A DNA stretch of 64,000 nucleotides from Favolaschia claudopus. Taxonomy: Eukaryota > Basidiomycota > Agaricomycetes > Agaricales > Mycenaceae. Shown in pieces: positions 20,289 to 31,641 of the stretch (position 1 is its first letter; each line of letters starts with the position of its first letter). A model generated the notes under the pieces. The model ran no database searches. It saw nothing but the letters and a program-made list of their open reading frames with translations, and was not told the DNA's origin. The position numbers were made by a program, and so were the translations under genes. The stretch spans positions 558,001-622,000 of the forward strand of contig JAWWNJ010000029.1 in the NCBI GenBank assembly GCA_037176885.1, in the 5' to 3' direction.

Positions 20289-21699
20289 GATTAGAATTGT
20301 GGGGAATCTGAGACGATCGGGGTGGTTTTATAGTGGTTTCAGACGAGAATTGCATCATAAGTGCGTCAGAACTCCAAGTTGGGATACAGTGGAGTGAGTG
20401 GAGTCCGAAAAAGGAAGGTAATGGGTTTTAAGGGAAACAGAGCCAAGCAATGACGCTATTTCTGGAGTTGTCCTCCAAGAACAGGCCTTCGAGCGGGAAC
20501 TTTACAGACCGGATGGGATGGAGGTAGACTTGCAAATAGCTGCGGGGAGATTTCTGGTACCGTGAAGCGAACAGCAAAGGGACTTTAACCAAAGATCTCA
20601 AGAGTAGTAACTCAGAAGAGCCGAAGAAAAAATATGCGGTGAAGGAGGGTGTCCCAGCAGGCAAGTGCGAAGACCAGGAATTGCAGCTACTGAGCGGGGG
20701 CAATCAAGTCGCGCACAAGCCGGTGGGTTTGACCAGATAAGCCATAAATGTGAGCCGACTGCGGGTACGTCGAAGGTAACATCAGGCACCATCGTCGGTG
20801 GGGGCAGACCTGAAGAAGCTAGGCGGCGAAGGAGTGTCGCAGAGACTGAGCTCCGCGAGAAGGATAGTCTGGCGGAGGTCGGGGTGGCAGTAGTACATAA
20901 CATGATCTTGTCCAACAGGCGAGTGCGAAGACCAGGATTCGAAGCTTCTGAGCGAAGGAACATCAAGGCGTGCCCAAGCCGGTGGGATGAATCAGAGATT
21001 TTGGTGAGAACACCTCGCCACCGAATGCTACATAGCAGAGCACGAGTCCACCAAGAGACAAACTGTGAGCTGAAGGTTGCATATGCGGGTGCCTTGTAGT
21101 CAGAGATGGCCAAGACAGACAGACACATTCGAGACGGGTAGACTTGACGAAACAACTCGGCGGAAAGTAAAGCAACGCAACAGAAGTCTCAGTCACACAG
21201 TGCAATGCCGTTGATGAAATCGAGGAGGCTACGACTGGCCCCGCCAGTATAGAGTCGCAGAAGGTTGCCGCACGAGTGAATTGACGATACTATGCTTTCG
21301 AAGTCCGCCTAACAAGGCAAAACGAGTCACGACTGCTCGACGCAAGAAGGGAACAGTCGATCGTCAACGCCGAGAGTATCACCGTAGAAGGCGAAGAGCT
21401 TAGGACCAAAAAACTGCGAGAGCGTTGAGGACGGCGTCGACGTTCAGAACAACGAGGAACAACGAAAGTGTGACACATCGTGACCATCGTCGCAGTGTCG
21501 TCGCTGACAGACGATCCCGTCGTGTTTTCCTGTCAGGGTCTGTTGAGCCGTATGGGCCTCAACCTATTTAGAAGCCCTTCTCTCGCGGAAGTTGTACACA
21601 GCAGAACATCCAAATTCTGAGATCCCAATCCACATCCATGTAATACGAAGCAGAGTACCAATTTACCAACAAATCGAGCATTGTACCCACTCAACGAAT
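20289..21699. other. Spacer with a short tandem repeat
   Basis: No supported gene. Positions about 20655-20760 and 20900-21005 share a repeat (caggcragtgcgaagaccag, ctgagcg, gcccaagccggtggg). In the plus frame 20665-21099 the two units read RRPGIAATERG and RRPGFEASERR, so this 144-codon frame may be a repeat by-product. Frames antisense to it are equally long. Confidence 0.4.
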
Positions 21700-22614
21700 C
21701 TAGCGTCTAGCTGAACTGAACCTACGGCTCCTCCTACGCCCGCTTCCATCCGTCGCAGACCCATACTCGGAAGCCTCCCCGTACCGCATCTTCTTCTTCT
21801 CCCAGCTCCCGCCCTCCTCGAAATCGCCGCTCGATTTACGCTTCCTTCCTCTCCCATCATTGCCCTGCATCTGCACATTACGAACGTCCGCAAACACACC
21901 GCGCGGCGTCGGCGAGGCCGTGGGTGAACTCGCCGCGATGGAGGTGTAGTCGTCTTCATCGTCCGCCGACGACCGCGGCGACAACGTATACAGCACGCCT
22001 TCGTCGAAGAAGTTGCCTTTGGGGTGGTTGGGGGAACTGGCGTCGTAGGTCGCCTCTGCAATTGGAGAAGGGTATTTGGTCCAAGCTGGTCCGGCGAAGG
22101 TGTACGTGTCGCGGTAGCGGTCAGAGTTCCCGTTGAAGGCAGACGCGGCTTTGGTCGTGGGACAGATGAACGGGTTTTCGTCGTACGCGCCGCGAGAGAC
22201 TGGAAGCAACGCCGAGGAGGTACGGCGGCTCGGATAGTATGAACTGCTGTTGTGGTTGCGATTCCCGTCGCGGTGGCTGCCAAAGACCGACGACCGTTTG
22301 ATGAGCTGCTTGTTGAGCTTGGCGAGTTTCTCGTCCTCCTTGGATTCTTCGTCCTTCAACGAGGCGAGCGTCTTCTTGAGGCTTTTCACCGAGTTTCGGT
22401 CGTCGTTGCGCTGAGTTTTGCGTTGGTCGACGAGTCGCTCCAGCTGGAGAAGCTTGGCTTGGATTTCGAACGCGAGGGCGAGGAGGTCGTCGGGGTTAAG
22501 CGTGGGGAACGGCGGCGGCGGCGGTGCGGGCGAGACGGGGACGGGCTTGGTGCCGGCGGGAGCGATAATGTGGTTGCCGATTCTGAGGATGGTGTCTTTC
22601 AGGTGGAGCGTCAT
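21700..22614 (-). CDS. Coiled-coil protein, function unknown
   Basis: Single-exon 304-aa frame. I start it at 22614 (MTLHLKDTILRIGNHIIAPA) because the longer frame upstream (to 22908) crosses the divergent promoter and is Gly/Arg biased. A Pro-rich linker is followed by a coiled coil at about residues 45-110 (LALAFEIQAKLLQLERLVDQ, SLKKTLASLKDEESKEDEKL). Then comes a long polar tail rich in Ser, Asp and Arg with basic clusters (GRGRKRKSSG, GRRRSRRFSSARR), which could be nuclear targeting signals. The divergent neighbour at 22871 also encodes a small coiled coil, and the two starts are only 256 bp apart. Confidence 0.7.
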   Translation of the reverse strand: MTLHLKDTILRIGNHIIAPAGTKPVPVSPAPPPPPFPTLNPDDLLALAFEIQAKLLQLERLVDQRKTQRNDDRNSVKSLKKTLASLKDEESKEDEKLAKLNKQLIKRSSVFGSHRDGNRNHNSSSYYPSRRTSSALLPVSRGAYDENPFICPTTKAASAFNGNSDRYRDTYTFAGPAWTKYPSPIAEATYDASSPNHPKGNFFDEGVLYTLSPRSSADDEDDYTSIAASSPTASPTPRGVFADVRNVQMQGNDGRGRKRKSSGDFEEGGSWEKKKMRYGEASEYGSATDGSGRRRSRRFSSARR

Positions 22615-22870
22615 GGTCGTTGACGGCGGTGGGGTATGTGTGGGTTGGTAGAGATGGTGGTGGGAAGAGAGAAAGAAGGGTAAGGGTGGCTGACGATCGG
22701 TCCTCGTAGCTTTATCCGCCGACCCTCCTAGCCACCATATTGCACGTTCGCTTCCGCCCGCCATCTCTCTTCTTCCTTCTTTCCTAACGTCTCGCCTACC
22801 GCCACCTCGCTCGCTGCACCGCACTCGCCCGCCCATCCTCGCATACTCTCTCAATCCCATACACACCACT
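22615..22870. promoter_or_regulatory. Shared divergent promoter region
   Basis: 256 bp between two outward-pointing start codons. Pyrimidine-rich runs on the sense strand precede each start (for example ctccttctttcc-type stretches near 22770-22790). No element could be assigned with certainty. Confidence 0.4.
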
Positions 22871-23514
22871 ATGTCCACCGCCGCCACCGCCCTCATCACC
22901 ACCCACATCCCCTATCTCGCCTCCACGCTCCGCAGATACGACGGCGAGATCACCGACCTCCAGCACCAACGCGAGCATCTGCAGAGCGAGATCACACGCG
23001 TGAAGCGGTCCATCAAAGACAAGCAGTCGAGGCAGAAAGAGGTTGCCAAGCAGATCGAGGACAAGGAGCAGCGCGCTAATGGCAAGTTGGAGGGCGGATT
23101 GCGAGCGACGGCTGGGAGCTCGAAGCGCCCGAGGAATACGACGCGTGGTGCGTACATACGCGTCTTGTGTGGGCGTTCTCGTTGAGCGAGTTCGACTAAC
23201 CCGCTGTGGCGTTGTTTGCAGAGGAACAAGAGAACGAACGTCCCCCGTTGCGCCGGCGAGTCGAAGACGAGCGTAGATTCATAGCCAGGGTACTTCTCAT
23301 TCCTCTCGTTCTTCCCATATCGCCGTCTCCCTCCCCGTCCCCGCCCCGCGCCAGTATGCTGACCCGTTCGCAGAACGCCGACCTCCGCCGATCGGATTCG
23401 CAAGTCTCCATGGGCGCGAGGCGCAGAGGGCGGCACTTTACCAACGAGGAGATGCGCAGGGCTACCAATACCAACACCACCACCAACAACAACAAGACCA
23501 ACACCAATGCTTGA
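22871..23514 (+). CDS. Small coiled-coil protein, function unknown
   Basis: Three exons, 22871-23147, 23222-23289 and 23374-23514. Phases fit exactly and give 161 aa. Residues about 20-75 form a strong coiled coil (STLRRYDGEITDLQHQREHL, QSEITRVKRSIKDKQSRQKE). Next come a basic linker and an exon PPLRRRVEDERRFIAR. The C terminus is basic with an Asn/Thr run. No family was recognised. Its size and heptads are those of a scaffold subunit. A functional link to the divergent coiled-coil gene is possible but not shown. Confidence 0.75.
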
Positions 23515-24441
23515 TTTGTATTCCGCGGGTCCGAATTTTGCCACCGCCGATGCTTGAATATGGCCTTCCATCTATAAACAGCCTATATCCCGTCTGTCTG
23601 CGAATTCGAATTTGGTGTTTCTTTCTGGATTGACCGCGAATGAGGTTGATATATCCGGCTATGGGTACGAGTTGCACCGAAGGTATCGTTGAAATCCTAT
23701 GCGAGTGTGTCGAGACTCTCTAGCATTTTGCGCAATCGACGCATAAGACTAAGTATCATTAGGCTTGAAATAGGGGCGTTGCGCGAGAATTCTATTGGAC
23801 TCAGATTCAAGAGGATTGAGCCGAGATGAGCTGCGATGCGAGTTAGGCACCTAGTCGTCCATTCCAATGAATGTCATACGTACTCTGCGACAGTACTCCA
23901 AGTTTACTATTGCGCACCCCGGCTTCACATTGGGTCTTGTAATGAAAGAAGATAGAGCGCACCCCCTAGAGAAAGACTCTCTTTCTGCATTGTATTCAAC
24001 AGGCCGGGTTACCTTGAATCTGCCAGAAACCGTCGTTTTGGATGCCCCAAGGCGAGAAAAGCGTCAAGACGAAGTCAAAACGAGTTCTTAAACCGTACAG
24101 AACAATCCAGGCGCTCCGGATTGCACACAAAGGACGGAAAGAGACGAAAGAAATGTTTGTTGATTTCGTCGCTCAGACAAAGGCGGTGGGAATTCCGGGT
24201 ATATCCGGGTATTTACCTCTATTTATTTCTCGCTCCTTCCTCCGGAACCACATCCAACTTCCCTCAAATTTGCCCTCAACCCTTGTACGCCACTCTTCAC
24301 CACCGGCTTTTCGACTTCAACTCAATATTCTCCACTCAGAAATACCTGGTCAACTTTTCTCTGTATCTTCGCGTGAGCGGTTTGTCCAACGACGCGGTCG
24401 TTTCCTGTCTGACTCTCCGCAAAAGGCAATCAGAATTAGCC
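23515..24441. other. Intergenic and H2A.Z promoter
   Basis: No gene supported. The plus frames 23867-24091 and 24042-24491 run into the H2A.Z start but lack a domain. The last 200 bases, with ccctcaaatttgccctcaac and ccactcttcacc stretches, look like a pyrimidine-rich fungal promoter and 5' leader. Confidence 0.45.
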
Positions 24442-25009
24442 ATGGCACCTGCTGCAAAATCTGGCGGCAAGTCGAAATCCGGTGGAGCTAGTGGCACAGT
24501 GGGCACACCGAACGCCGCTCGGTCGATACAAACGAGGAGTCAGAAAGCCGGTCTGCAGGTGCGTGGACAAGTTTTTGTCGTCCCCCCTCATTATAAATCA
24601 ATCTGAATTCATGTTTGGTTTGTTTGAATCGATAGTTCCCTGTTGGACGTATACATCGGTATCTCAAGCAGCGCACGCAGCACAACGTTCGCATTGGTGC
24701 CAAGGCCGCCGTGTATACGTCGGCGATCTTGGAGTATTTGACCGCTGAGGTGCTGGAACTTGCAGGTGCGTGCCGCCACTCGAGTCATCGCGGCTGCGCC
24801 TGACGCGGGCTATCCCAGGCAATGCGTCGAAGGACCTCCGCGTCAAGCGTATAACGCCACGGCATCTGCAGCTTGCCATCCGCGGCGACGAAGAGCTCGA
24901 CACCCTTGTGCGCGCGACGATCGCTGGTGGAGGTGTCTTGCCCTTCATCCACAAGAGTCTCACCACCGCTGCTGCGAAGCCGAAGAAGGACCAGGTGCCT
25001 GTTGCTTAA
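24442..25009 (+). CDS. HTZ1: Histone H2A.Z
   Basis: Exons 24442-24558, 24636-24765 and 24819-25009 give 145 aa with exact phases. A Lys/Ser/Gly-rich tail ([15 protein letters not shown]) leads into [20 protein letters not shown]. The histone fold follows, with [20 protein letters not shown] and [20 protein letters not shown]. The variant-specific C-terminal part is [20 protein letters not shown] followed by FIHKSL. The [14 protein letters not shown] ending and the acidic GDEELD docking patch separate it from canonical H2A, which has GGVLPNIQ and a C-terminal SQE motif. H2A.Z replaces H2A in promoter nucleosomes, deposited by the SWR1 complex. Introns interrupt the AGLQ/FPVG junction and a Gly codon. 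The symbol is given by homology to yeast. Confidence 0.97.
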
Positions 25010-27952
25010 CTTTATTCATATCCGTTTCGTCCGTCCGTCGCGTCACCCCCGCCCCGTTAGCTACTGGTAGTGTACATCTGTATCCCTTTTTGTGTCGTCT
25101 TTCCTTGTACTTTTGGCCTTGTACGTTGGATTTTTGATACAGTGCGCAATATAATGAAATAGTTCTGGCTCTGTATGAACAGGATTTCACAAAATGCAAG
25201 GAAAATCCTTTGGAGAATACCCGACTTGGAATTTCCGAAAAGGCAAAAATCCTGAATTGAAGAGACATGAGTCACTAGGGTTAGGGTAATTCGTGCAAGG
25301 TTAGGGTCAACTCTTCCCGCCACATCGAGCACGACTGACTGGGAGACTCCGTCTACTAGCTATCCTCACAAACTGCATACCGAAGCTGGGCAGAAAGTTT
25401 GAGCGAAGTCCGGGTGTACCAATTTCTTGCGCTGGCCCGGGCATCGGACTTGACAACTTTCCCAATCCCAATCGTACCCATTCAAGCCTGGCATTTCCGA
25501 GTCTCAATCTCATCGTCGGTACTCTGCATTTATGACCCTAAGTCTCTGCTTGCAATGCTAATGTCGACGACCGAGTCCGCTTCGAATTCAGTCGCTCTCC
25601 TACGCATCTCTGAGGAGCAACTTTGGATTGAACGCCTTGCTTTCGCAATGCCCAAGCCGCCCCTTCACAAAGTCGCCTACCGCAGCTTGCTTTTCCATCA
25701 CATCGACACAAATGCATGTGCGGGCTGTTCTAGCGTGCCTGCAGATGCTGTCTGTCCGGTACTTTTGCGTGTGAGCTACGGAATACCTACGCCGCATTGT
25801 ACTGCTCAAATTACAGCTAGCCCGCTTATGGCTTCGACAGTGCTATGTAACAAGGCTACCAACCCAACACCCCGCTCGAGCTCTATGGGACGTTTTGCTG
25901 CGTCCCCTGTCTCCCATGGTCGCCCAACCGACAGCTCCGTGTTATCGTCCCTCTGTTCTAGAGTAGCTAGCATCGACGCTCAGGAACCAGGTTCTGCGTA
26001 CTCTCATGCCCATCTCCGCCGCCAGCAGTGGATGTAACTCAGTCGCTCTCGCACGCATCTCTGAGAAGCAACTTTGGGGCGCCTTGCTTTCGCAATCATG
26101 ATGCCAAAGACGCCCTTCGTCCCCGAGCCTTCACAAAATCACCTATTGCAGCTTGCTTTTCGATAACATCCACACATGTGTGGCCTCTGCTGACGTGTCT
26201 GCAGACGATGCACTGTCTGTCCGGTACCTTTGCTAATGAGCCAACATAACCATCGCACTGTACTCCTCAAACAGCTAGCTCGATTCTGGCTTTGACAGTG
26301 CCACTATGTAACGAGGATCACAACTCAAAACCCCGCGTCGCGCTCTATGGAATGTTTTGCCGCGCCCCTTTCTCCCGACAACGGTCGCCCGACCGACGGC
26401 TCCGTATTATCGACCGTCTAGTATCGACGCTCAGGAATCAAAACTCTGCGTACATCTCATGCCCACCTCCGCCGCCAGCAGCGAAAGCAAGCGCAGAGGT
26501 AGCCTCTTCGTCCCGCAGAGAGACGTCAGTGAAGGCATACGGCATGTGTACGGATGGGAAGACGAAAGACCGCCGGCTATGCTTGCGGCCTGAGGGGCGG
26601 AGTTACATGCCACCCAGCTTGAATGCATTGCTCGGGCTTGGGGGAGCGGTGGTCGAATGACATCTGTTTCGTCGGTCACTCAATATCTGAAGTCATTGCG
26701 ATCGTTGTAGCTGGTACGCATACGTATGACGTGCTTCCGCTCATCCTTTAGCATTTCTGCACCGGATCTGTCCACCCAGCGCTCAGCGTCCACCCATCGC
26801 ATCCGCATCCAGTTGCACTGAAACACAATGTATCCCTTGTCCGCTCGTCTATACAGTCTTCTCCTTCAAGTTGATCAACGCTAGCGCGTCACCCGCCGGG
26901 TCTGCACGACTTGAAACACTCGTCCTCCGTTCCTACCCTCATTCAAGAACCAGTAGTTGTGGATGTCGCTACGCACAGCGGAAGTAGCTGTGGTTTCGAT
27001 GGTGATCTGGTGCGGGCCCGAAAGGTTGGGTCAGTGAACTCGAGTTGTGTTACCTCCGCACTAACATCCCCATAGTTTTTCAGATGACGTGCATCCAGTA
27101 CAACAAATCAATGCATCGGCGCTAGCGGAACCCCAGTGTCATTACTCTCGCAATATACTCGCACCGTTGGAGTTGGGCGGCCTCCGATAAACTGCAAGTA
27201 CATATCTCGGTCGGGCGGGGATTGAATCGGTAGTCGTCAAGGACGGCGAGACTGACAGATATGCCCCTCGCCATAATCTATAATCTTCGAGAATTGACCT
27301 CGACATCAGGCTTGGCAGTGTGATCCGAGATGGCAGTCTGATCCGAGCATCCCAACAACTCCCACAACTCCGATTCTCCGAATCTCCTTCATGATTCATT
27401 CATCCTCCTTCATCGAGGGCTTTTCGCCGCATTTTGCGGGAACTCTATCTCTGGCTTGGCGGCGACGACCTGAGATTCCTTCCACTTCGACAGACTGTTA
27501 CTGTACCTTTACTTCGGCCAGATGCATAGTGCCCGGGTGCTAAGTATCACAAATTCGCATTTCCGCATCCCTTACTGGAAGGCTGCAGCGCTCTGTCCTC
27601 TCTGGACCGGGACTTGATCGGATACTGTTTCTTTGGGCTCTCTCGCACGGGTTACTATTGAGCGGCTTCGCAACGTATGGGTGCGAGCAGATCTCCAAAC
27701 GTTCCGATCTTTTGCATCTATTCGACGACGACAAAAGTCTTGGCTGCAGTTATGGCATTCATTGTATACAGTATACCGATTCCTTAAAAGTCTAACGAAG
27801 CCGCTTGTTTCGATAGGCTTGGTCCCTTTTCTCTTCTTCCTTCCACTTCCTTCTGCACTTTCTTGTTTCAACAAACCCAGCTTGCTCTGGTTTCAGCACT
27901 TTACATTCACTTCGTTCACACATCTCCCTTCCCTCAACAACTTGAAATTATA
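25010..27952. other. 2.9-kb intergenic region
   Basis: H2A.Z 3' region, then DNA without a supported gene. A 212-codon plus frame (25399-26037) lies inside a tandem duplication listed separately. Two short telomere-like pieces (ctagggttagggta, aggttagggt) sit at about 25277-25305. The last 200 bases are a pyrimidine-rich promoter for the gene at 27953. Confidence 0.4.
25585..26490. repeat. Diverged tandem duplication, unit about 455 bp
   Basis: Positions about 25590-26035 and 26040-26490 align in order. Shared stretches are cgcatctctgag.agcaactttgg, cgccttgctttcgcaat, cagcttgcttttc, ctgtctgtccggtac, gacagtgc...atgtaac and atcgacgctcagga, then ccgccgccagcag. Identity is roughly 70-75% by eye. 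The reading frame of the left unit is broken in the right one, so a coding role is unlikely. Confidence 0.6.
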
Positions 27953-29259
27953 ATGCCTCGTCTCTCTGTCTCTTTCGTTCTCGCGGTCCTGGCGACGTCC
28001 TTCTTGACTGCGAATGCGGCCCCGTTAGCAAGCCGCACCAGCTTCGACCGTCTGGCCCGCGCCGAGGAGGCCAACGGGAAGGAAGGGGGTAACGCCACTG
28101 CCACCGCGACCGAGGGCGGCAATGCTGCCAACTCCAACGCTGACTTCAAGGCTGCGGTGCGTATTTTTCTAATTCTCCTCTACCTTCTCTTGGCTCATAA
28201 CTTTTCATGTCAATAGTGCGACAGTGGTGCTCTTGCCGGACAATTGGTTGCAACCGGCATCACCCTGTTCAAGAACATCAAAGTGTACGAACTCGTTTGG
28301 CCATCGTTCATTTTATTCGTATCCTGATAGTTTCATTCAGCAATGACGCCAACGTCCAGGCACAACTCGCTGCCGTGCAGGTGAGCCGGTCTGCCTTTTT
28401 CTTTGAAGAAATAACTTATTGAGTATGTTGTCAGGCAATCTTGGAGGCGGGTGGCAAACTTGGTGCCGAAGTCGGAATAGCCTGCGAGAAGGCCGGACTC
28501 GGCGGCGCCAATGCCAACAACAACGAAGTGAGTGTTCTTCTGCTGATTTCGTCCTTGTGAGGGGAGCTCATCCTCAATCTTTGCAGAACAACAACAACGA
28601 GAACGCGAACCAAAACGAGAACAAGAATGAAAACGAGAACGAGAATAAGAATGAGAACGAGAACGAGAACGAGAACGCCGAGAACAAGAACGAGAACGCC
28701 GAGAACAAGAACGAGAACGAGAACGAAAATAAGAACGAGGGTGAGAACAAGGAGACCGGCGAGGTAAGCAGAGTCTGAGAATCCTGATTTGCCTTCCGTC
28801 GCTGACGTCGCTTTCAAAATAGGCGGCGAAGGGTGGTGAAGCTGCTAAGGGTGCCGAGGGTGGTGAAGCTGCCAAGGGTGCTGAGGGCGGTGAAGCTGCT
28901 AAAGGTGCTGAAGCTGCCAAGGGTGGTGAGGCCGCCAAAGGTGCTGAAGCTGCCAAGGGTGGTGAAGCTGCCAAGGGCGGCGAGGCTGCTAAAGGTGCCG
29001 AAGCTGCAAAAAGTGCATCTGAAGTTGCCAAGAGCGCCATTGCATCCGTGATGAGCAAAGCCGCCGTACGTATCTCTCTTCGGATTCACTGCCATACAAT
29101 GCTAAATCAAGTCCCTATAGGCCGCCAAGACTGCTGCAGCTGGTGCTAACAAGGCTGAGGCCACGTCGAGTGTAAGCTTCACTTCCGATCGAATCAAGTT
29201 TGCAGTGTTCTGACTTGTCGCCTCTTTAGCCCACTGGCGAAAAGACCCTCAAGTTCTGA
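27953..29259 (+). CDS. Secreted protein with Asn/Glu and Lys-Gly-Ala-Glu repeats
   Basis: Eight exons: 27953-28156, 28217-28284, 28341-28380, 28435-28527, 28587-28763, 28823-29065, 29121-29171 and 29230-29259. Phases are exact, 301 aa. A signal peptide (MPRLSVSFVLAVLATSFLTA, cut near NAA) is followed by a polar stretch. Next comes a compact domain of about 60 aa with two Cys (CDSGALAGQLVATGITLF, then VNDANVQAQLAAVQ and GIACEKAGL). Exon 5 is almost pure Asn/Glu/Lys (ENKNENENENKNENENENEN). Exon 6 is tandem AAKGGEAAKGAE units. The small domain recurs twice in the gene at 51528-52759. The repeats suggest a disordered, strongly charged wall or matrix protein. The role is unknown. Confidence 0.85.
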
Positions 29260-29649
29260 TCTCGTGTAGACGTTTCCTCATTTCGGATCTGTTGTTATCT
29301 CGGATATTCTGCATTGTATTTCAAGTTTTGAGTCTGTATCATTGGTAGATGGAATGTTGTGGGTTGTATAGCTTCATTTAATTATACATAAGGATATTGG
29401 AGCAGGAATAACCGCAAGCTTAAGTCCCCTCATTTTGCAGCCTACAAGTTCGCTCTGGAGGCGAGTAAGCAACTTGAACGGACTCTTGGAACCTTAGGCG
29501 GCGCCCGCGAAGGCATGTCTATGATCGTTTCTAGTTCCAGCTTCGCATCAACAACCGTAAAAATTTCCTTTTTGAGCGTTTGGCGTTCAGTAACGGTTGT
29601 TGTTACGTATTTGTCCTCAGCTCGGCCGAATGTTCCGAACCCTCTGTAC
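29260..29649. other. Intergenic
   Basis: 3' end of the secreted-protein gene and promoter of the dehydrogenase. No further feature was seen. Confidence 0.5.
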
Positions 29650-30935
29650 ATGCCACCATCGCACGAAGGCGTAGCTCTCGTCACCGGCGCCGGTATTGCA
29701 CCTTTCTAGCTCACTGGCACGATCTCATCTTGAATTTAGCGCAGGGAATCGGCCGTTCCATAGCTATCAGATTGGCAACGGAGGGTTTCGACGTTGTCGT
29801 CAACGATGTTCTCGCGAGTCGGGAGAAACTGGACACAGTTGTGGAGGAGATACGCGCAATGGGACGTAATGTATCGCAGCATATTGCCGACGTGTCACAG
29901 GAGGAACAAGTGAAGGAGTTATTTGCTTATACAGTCGGGCAGTACGGCGCACTTGATGTTGTCGGTTTGGCTGTCGAAAGTCTCACAAGATCCTGCATCA
30001 AACATTTGTTAGGTTGTGGCGAACGCCGGGGTCATTGGAAAGCCCGGGATCTCTTTTCACGAAGGTGAAGATTTTTTTCTCTCTACTTCGTAAAATTACT
30101 TGAGATGGTATTTATTCAGTGCCACTCGAAGAGTACGAACGAGTCATGAACATCAATTCTCGTGGAACGTTTCTCTGCTACAAGTACGCGGGGGCACATA
30201 TGATTAGCCAAGGACGAGGTGGGAGAATCATCGGTGCCTCATCTGTTGCTGGCAAACAAGGAATGTGATCTTCATTCTGAGATGCTCAATTGATGAGCCC
30301 GCATCTAGGAAGAGTCCCAGGGCCCTATTGTGCTTCAAAATTTGCGATCCGAGGTTTAACGCAGGCTGCAGGTATGGCGAGCAAGGCTCTCAATGGACGC
30401 TAATACGGGTCCGAAAGCTATTGAATTCGGCGCGTATGGCATCACGGTGAACGCATATGCTCCTGGATGTATTGAAACTCCCATATGTATGTTTCTTGAG
30501 GCAAATGCGTATCTCGTATCACTTACTGCAGTCGCTATCTTCAGTGAGTGTGGCATCTTTGAATGGAGATCCATCGGACATGATCCAGAAGGTTGCTGCA
30601 CGAAAAAACTTGACCAAGCTAGGCCAACTAAATTGAACAACAGAGCATAGAGAAGTCCGCACTCAAAAGAATAGGGTCTGCGACATTTTCCTGTCGTTTC
30701 GGTATGTTGACAAGTTGGAAAGAACGCCAAACGAAGTTGCCAACTTGGTCGCCTTTCTGGCCAGCAAAGAGTCCACGTTTATTACGGGTGTGTTTATTGC
30801 GTGTTGTTTTTCGATAATCCTGAGAATCGCTTCAGGACAAACGGGAAGTTTTAATGCCATGTATTCTTTACTTGGTTTACTCCTACTCATCTTCTACTCC
30901 AGATCTCAATAAACGGTGGCACCTGGTTCGATTGA
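29650..30935 (+). CDS. Short-chain dehydrogenase/reductase (acetoin/diacetyl reductase-like), possibly decaying
   Basis: The encoded protein follows the classical SDR order. The NAD(P)-binding motif TGAGIGRSIAIRLATEG is split by an intron after the first Gly codon base. Then come IADVSQEEQVKELF, VVANAGVIGKPGISF (the NAG motif), INSRGTFLCYKYAG, GRIIGASSVAGKQG (catalytic Ser region), PYCASKFAIRGLTQAA (catalytic Tyr-x3-Lys), YGITVNAYAPGCIETPI, NEVANLVAFLASKESTFITG and ISINGGTWFD before TGA. SDRs of this group reduce small diketones such as diacetyl and acetoin. The substrate here is inferred. Most introns are canonical. Two joins needed to connect conserved blocks (near 30630, after NLTKLG, and near 30840, after GQT) have no GT donor. 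Alternatively, those transcripts are not made correctly. Confidence 0.7.
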
Positions 30936-31641
30936 GACTGATACGGCGGCATGTACTTTATGTATAATATGCGAATGCGTCAAGGGCCTCTCTTGACTGG
31001 CAGGCCAGCGAGTGACTTGGTGATTTCGCATCGATCTTAACAATATCTAATCGTCACTTAAAATTGAGTAGACTTTCGAGTGCGATCGCGCTCCCGAGTG
31101 TAACCAAAAATTGGAAAGTGAGCAGCTCTAATCGCAAGAGCTGAGGCACGAGTCACCGTATTCACTCAACTATGGTTGAGATATCGATGGTTCATCGTGT
31201 CTTTCGTTCCCCGACAGCTTGGCGGTATTTCAAGTGGAACTTGGCAGTCGAATGATATCGCCAATTATCTGATTGCGAAACCGTGAGGTTGAACAGTGGT
31301 CACGTGTTGAGTGGTTCGATTTTTTCGTCCTTCCCGGGCTGAGCCACCCTGTATGTGATCGGGTTCGAATAGACAATGTGTCGATGGGACACTGAATTAT
31401 GCATCGATCATCCTCAAACTTCGTATGTGTTGATCGTCTCAATGGTTCTTTTCGCGCAACAAGATTCAACTTTCCAGCCTGATTATCTCTGATCATTACT
31501 CACTCCAAGCTACACGGTAACTTCCCAAGCTTAGAACGCGCAACGGCCGAGGAGCAATGGATTCACCAATTTACACAGAATTCAGATATCTATCTTTGAT
31601 CTCTGACCGGGAATGTGTGACATGGTATTTAACCCACCGCA
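30936..31641. other. No gene recognised
   Basis: Intergenic, with short frames only (an 88-codon minus frame at 31230-31496). No motif was seen. Confidence 0.4.

Noticed and set aside
21700..22908. 402-codon version of the coiled-coil gene
   Set aside because: The extra 98 residues cross the divergent promoter and are Gly/Arg/Val biased. The Met at 22614 is a better start.
6597..25305. Telomere-like TTAGGG pieces at about 6600 and 25277-25305
   Set aside because: Only two or three degenerate units each. Too short to call an interstitial telomere.
25399..26037. 212-codon plus-strand open frame
   Set aside because: Falls in a tandem duplication whose second unit breaks the frame, and has no recognisable motif.
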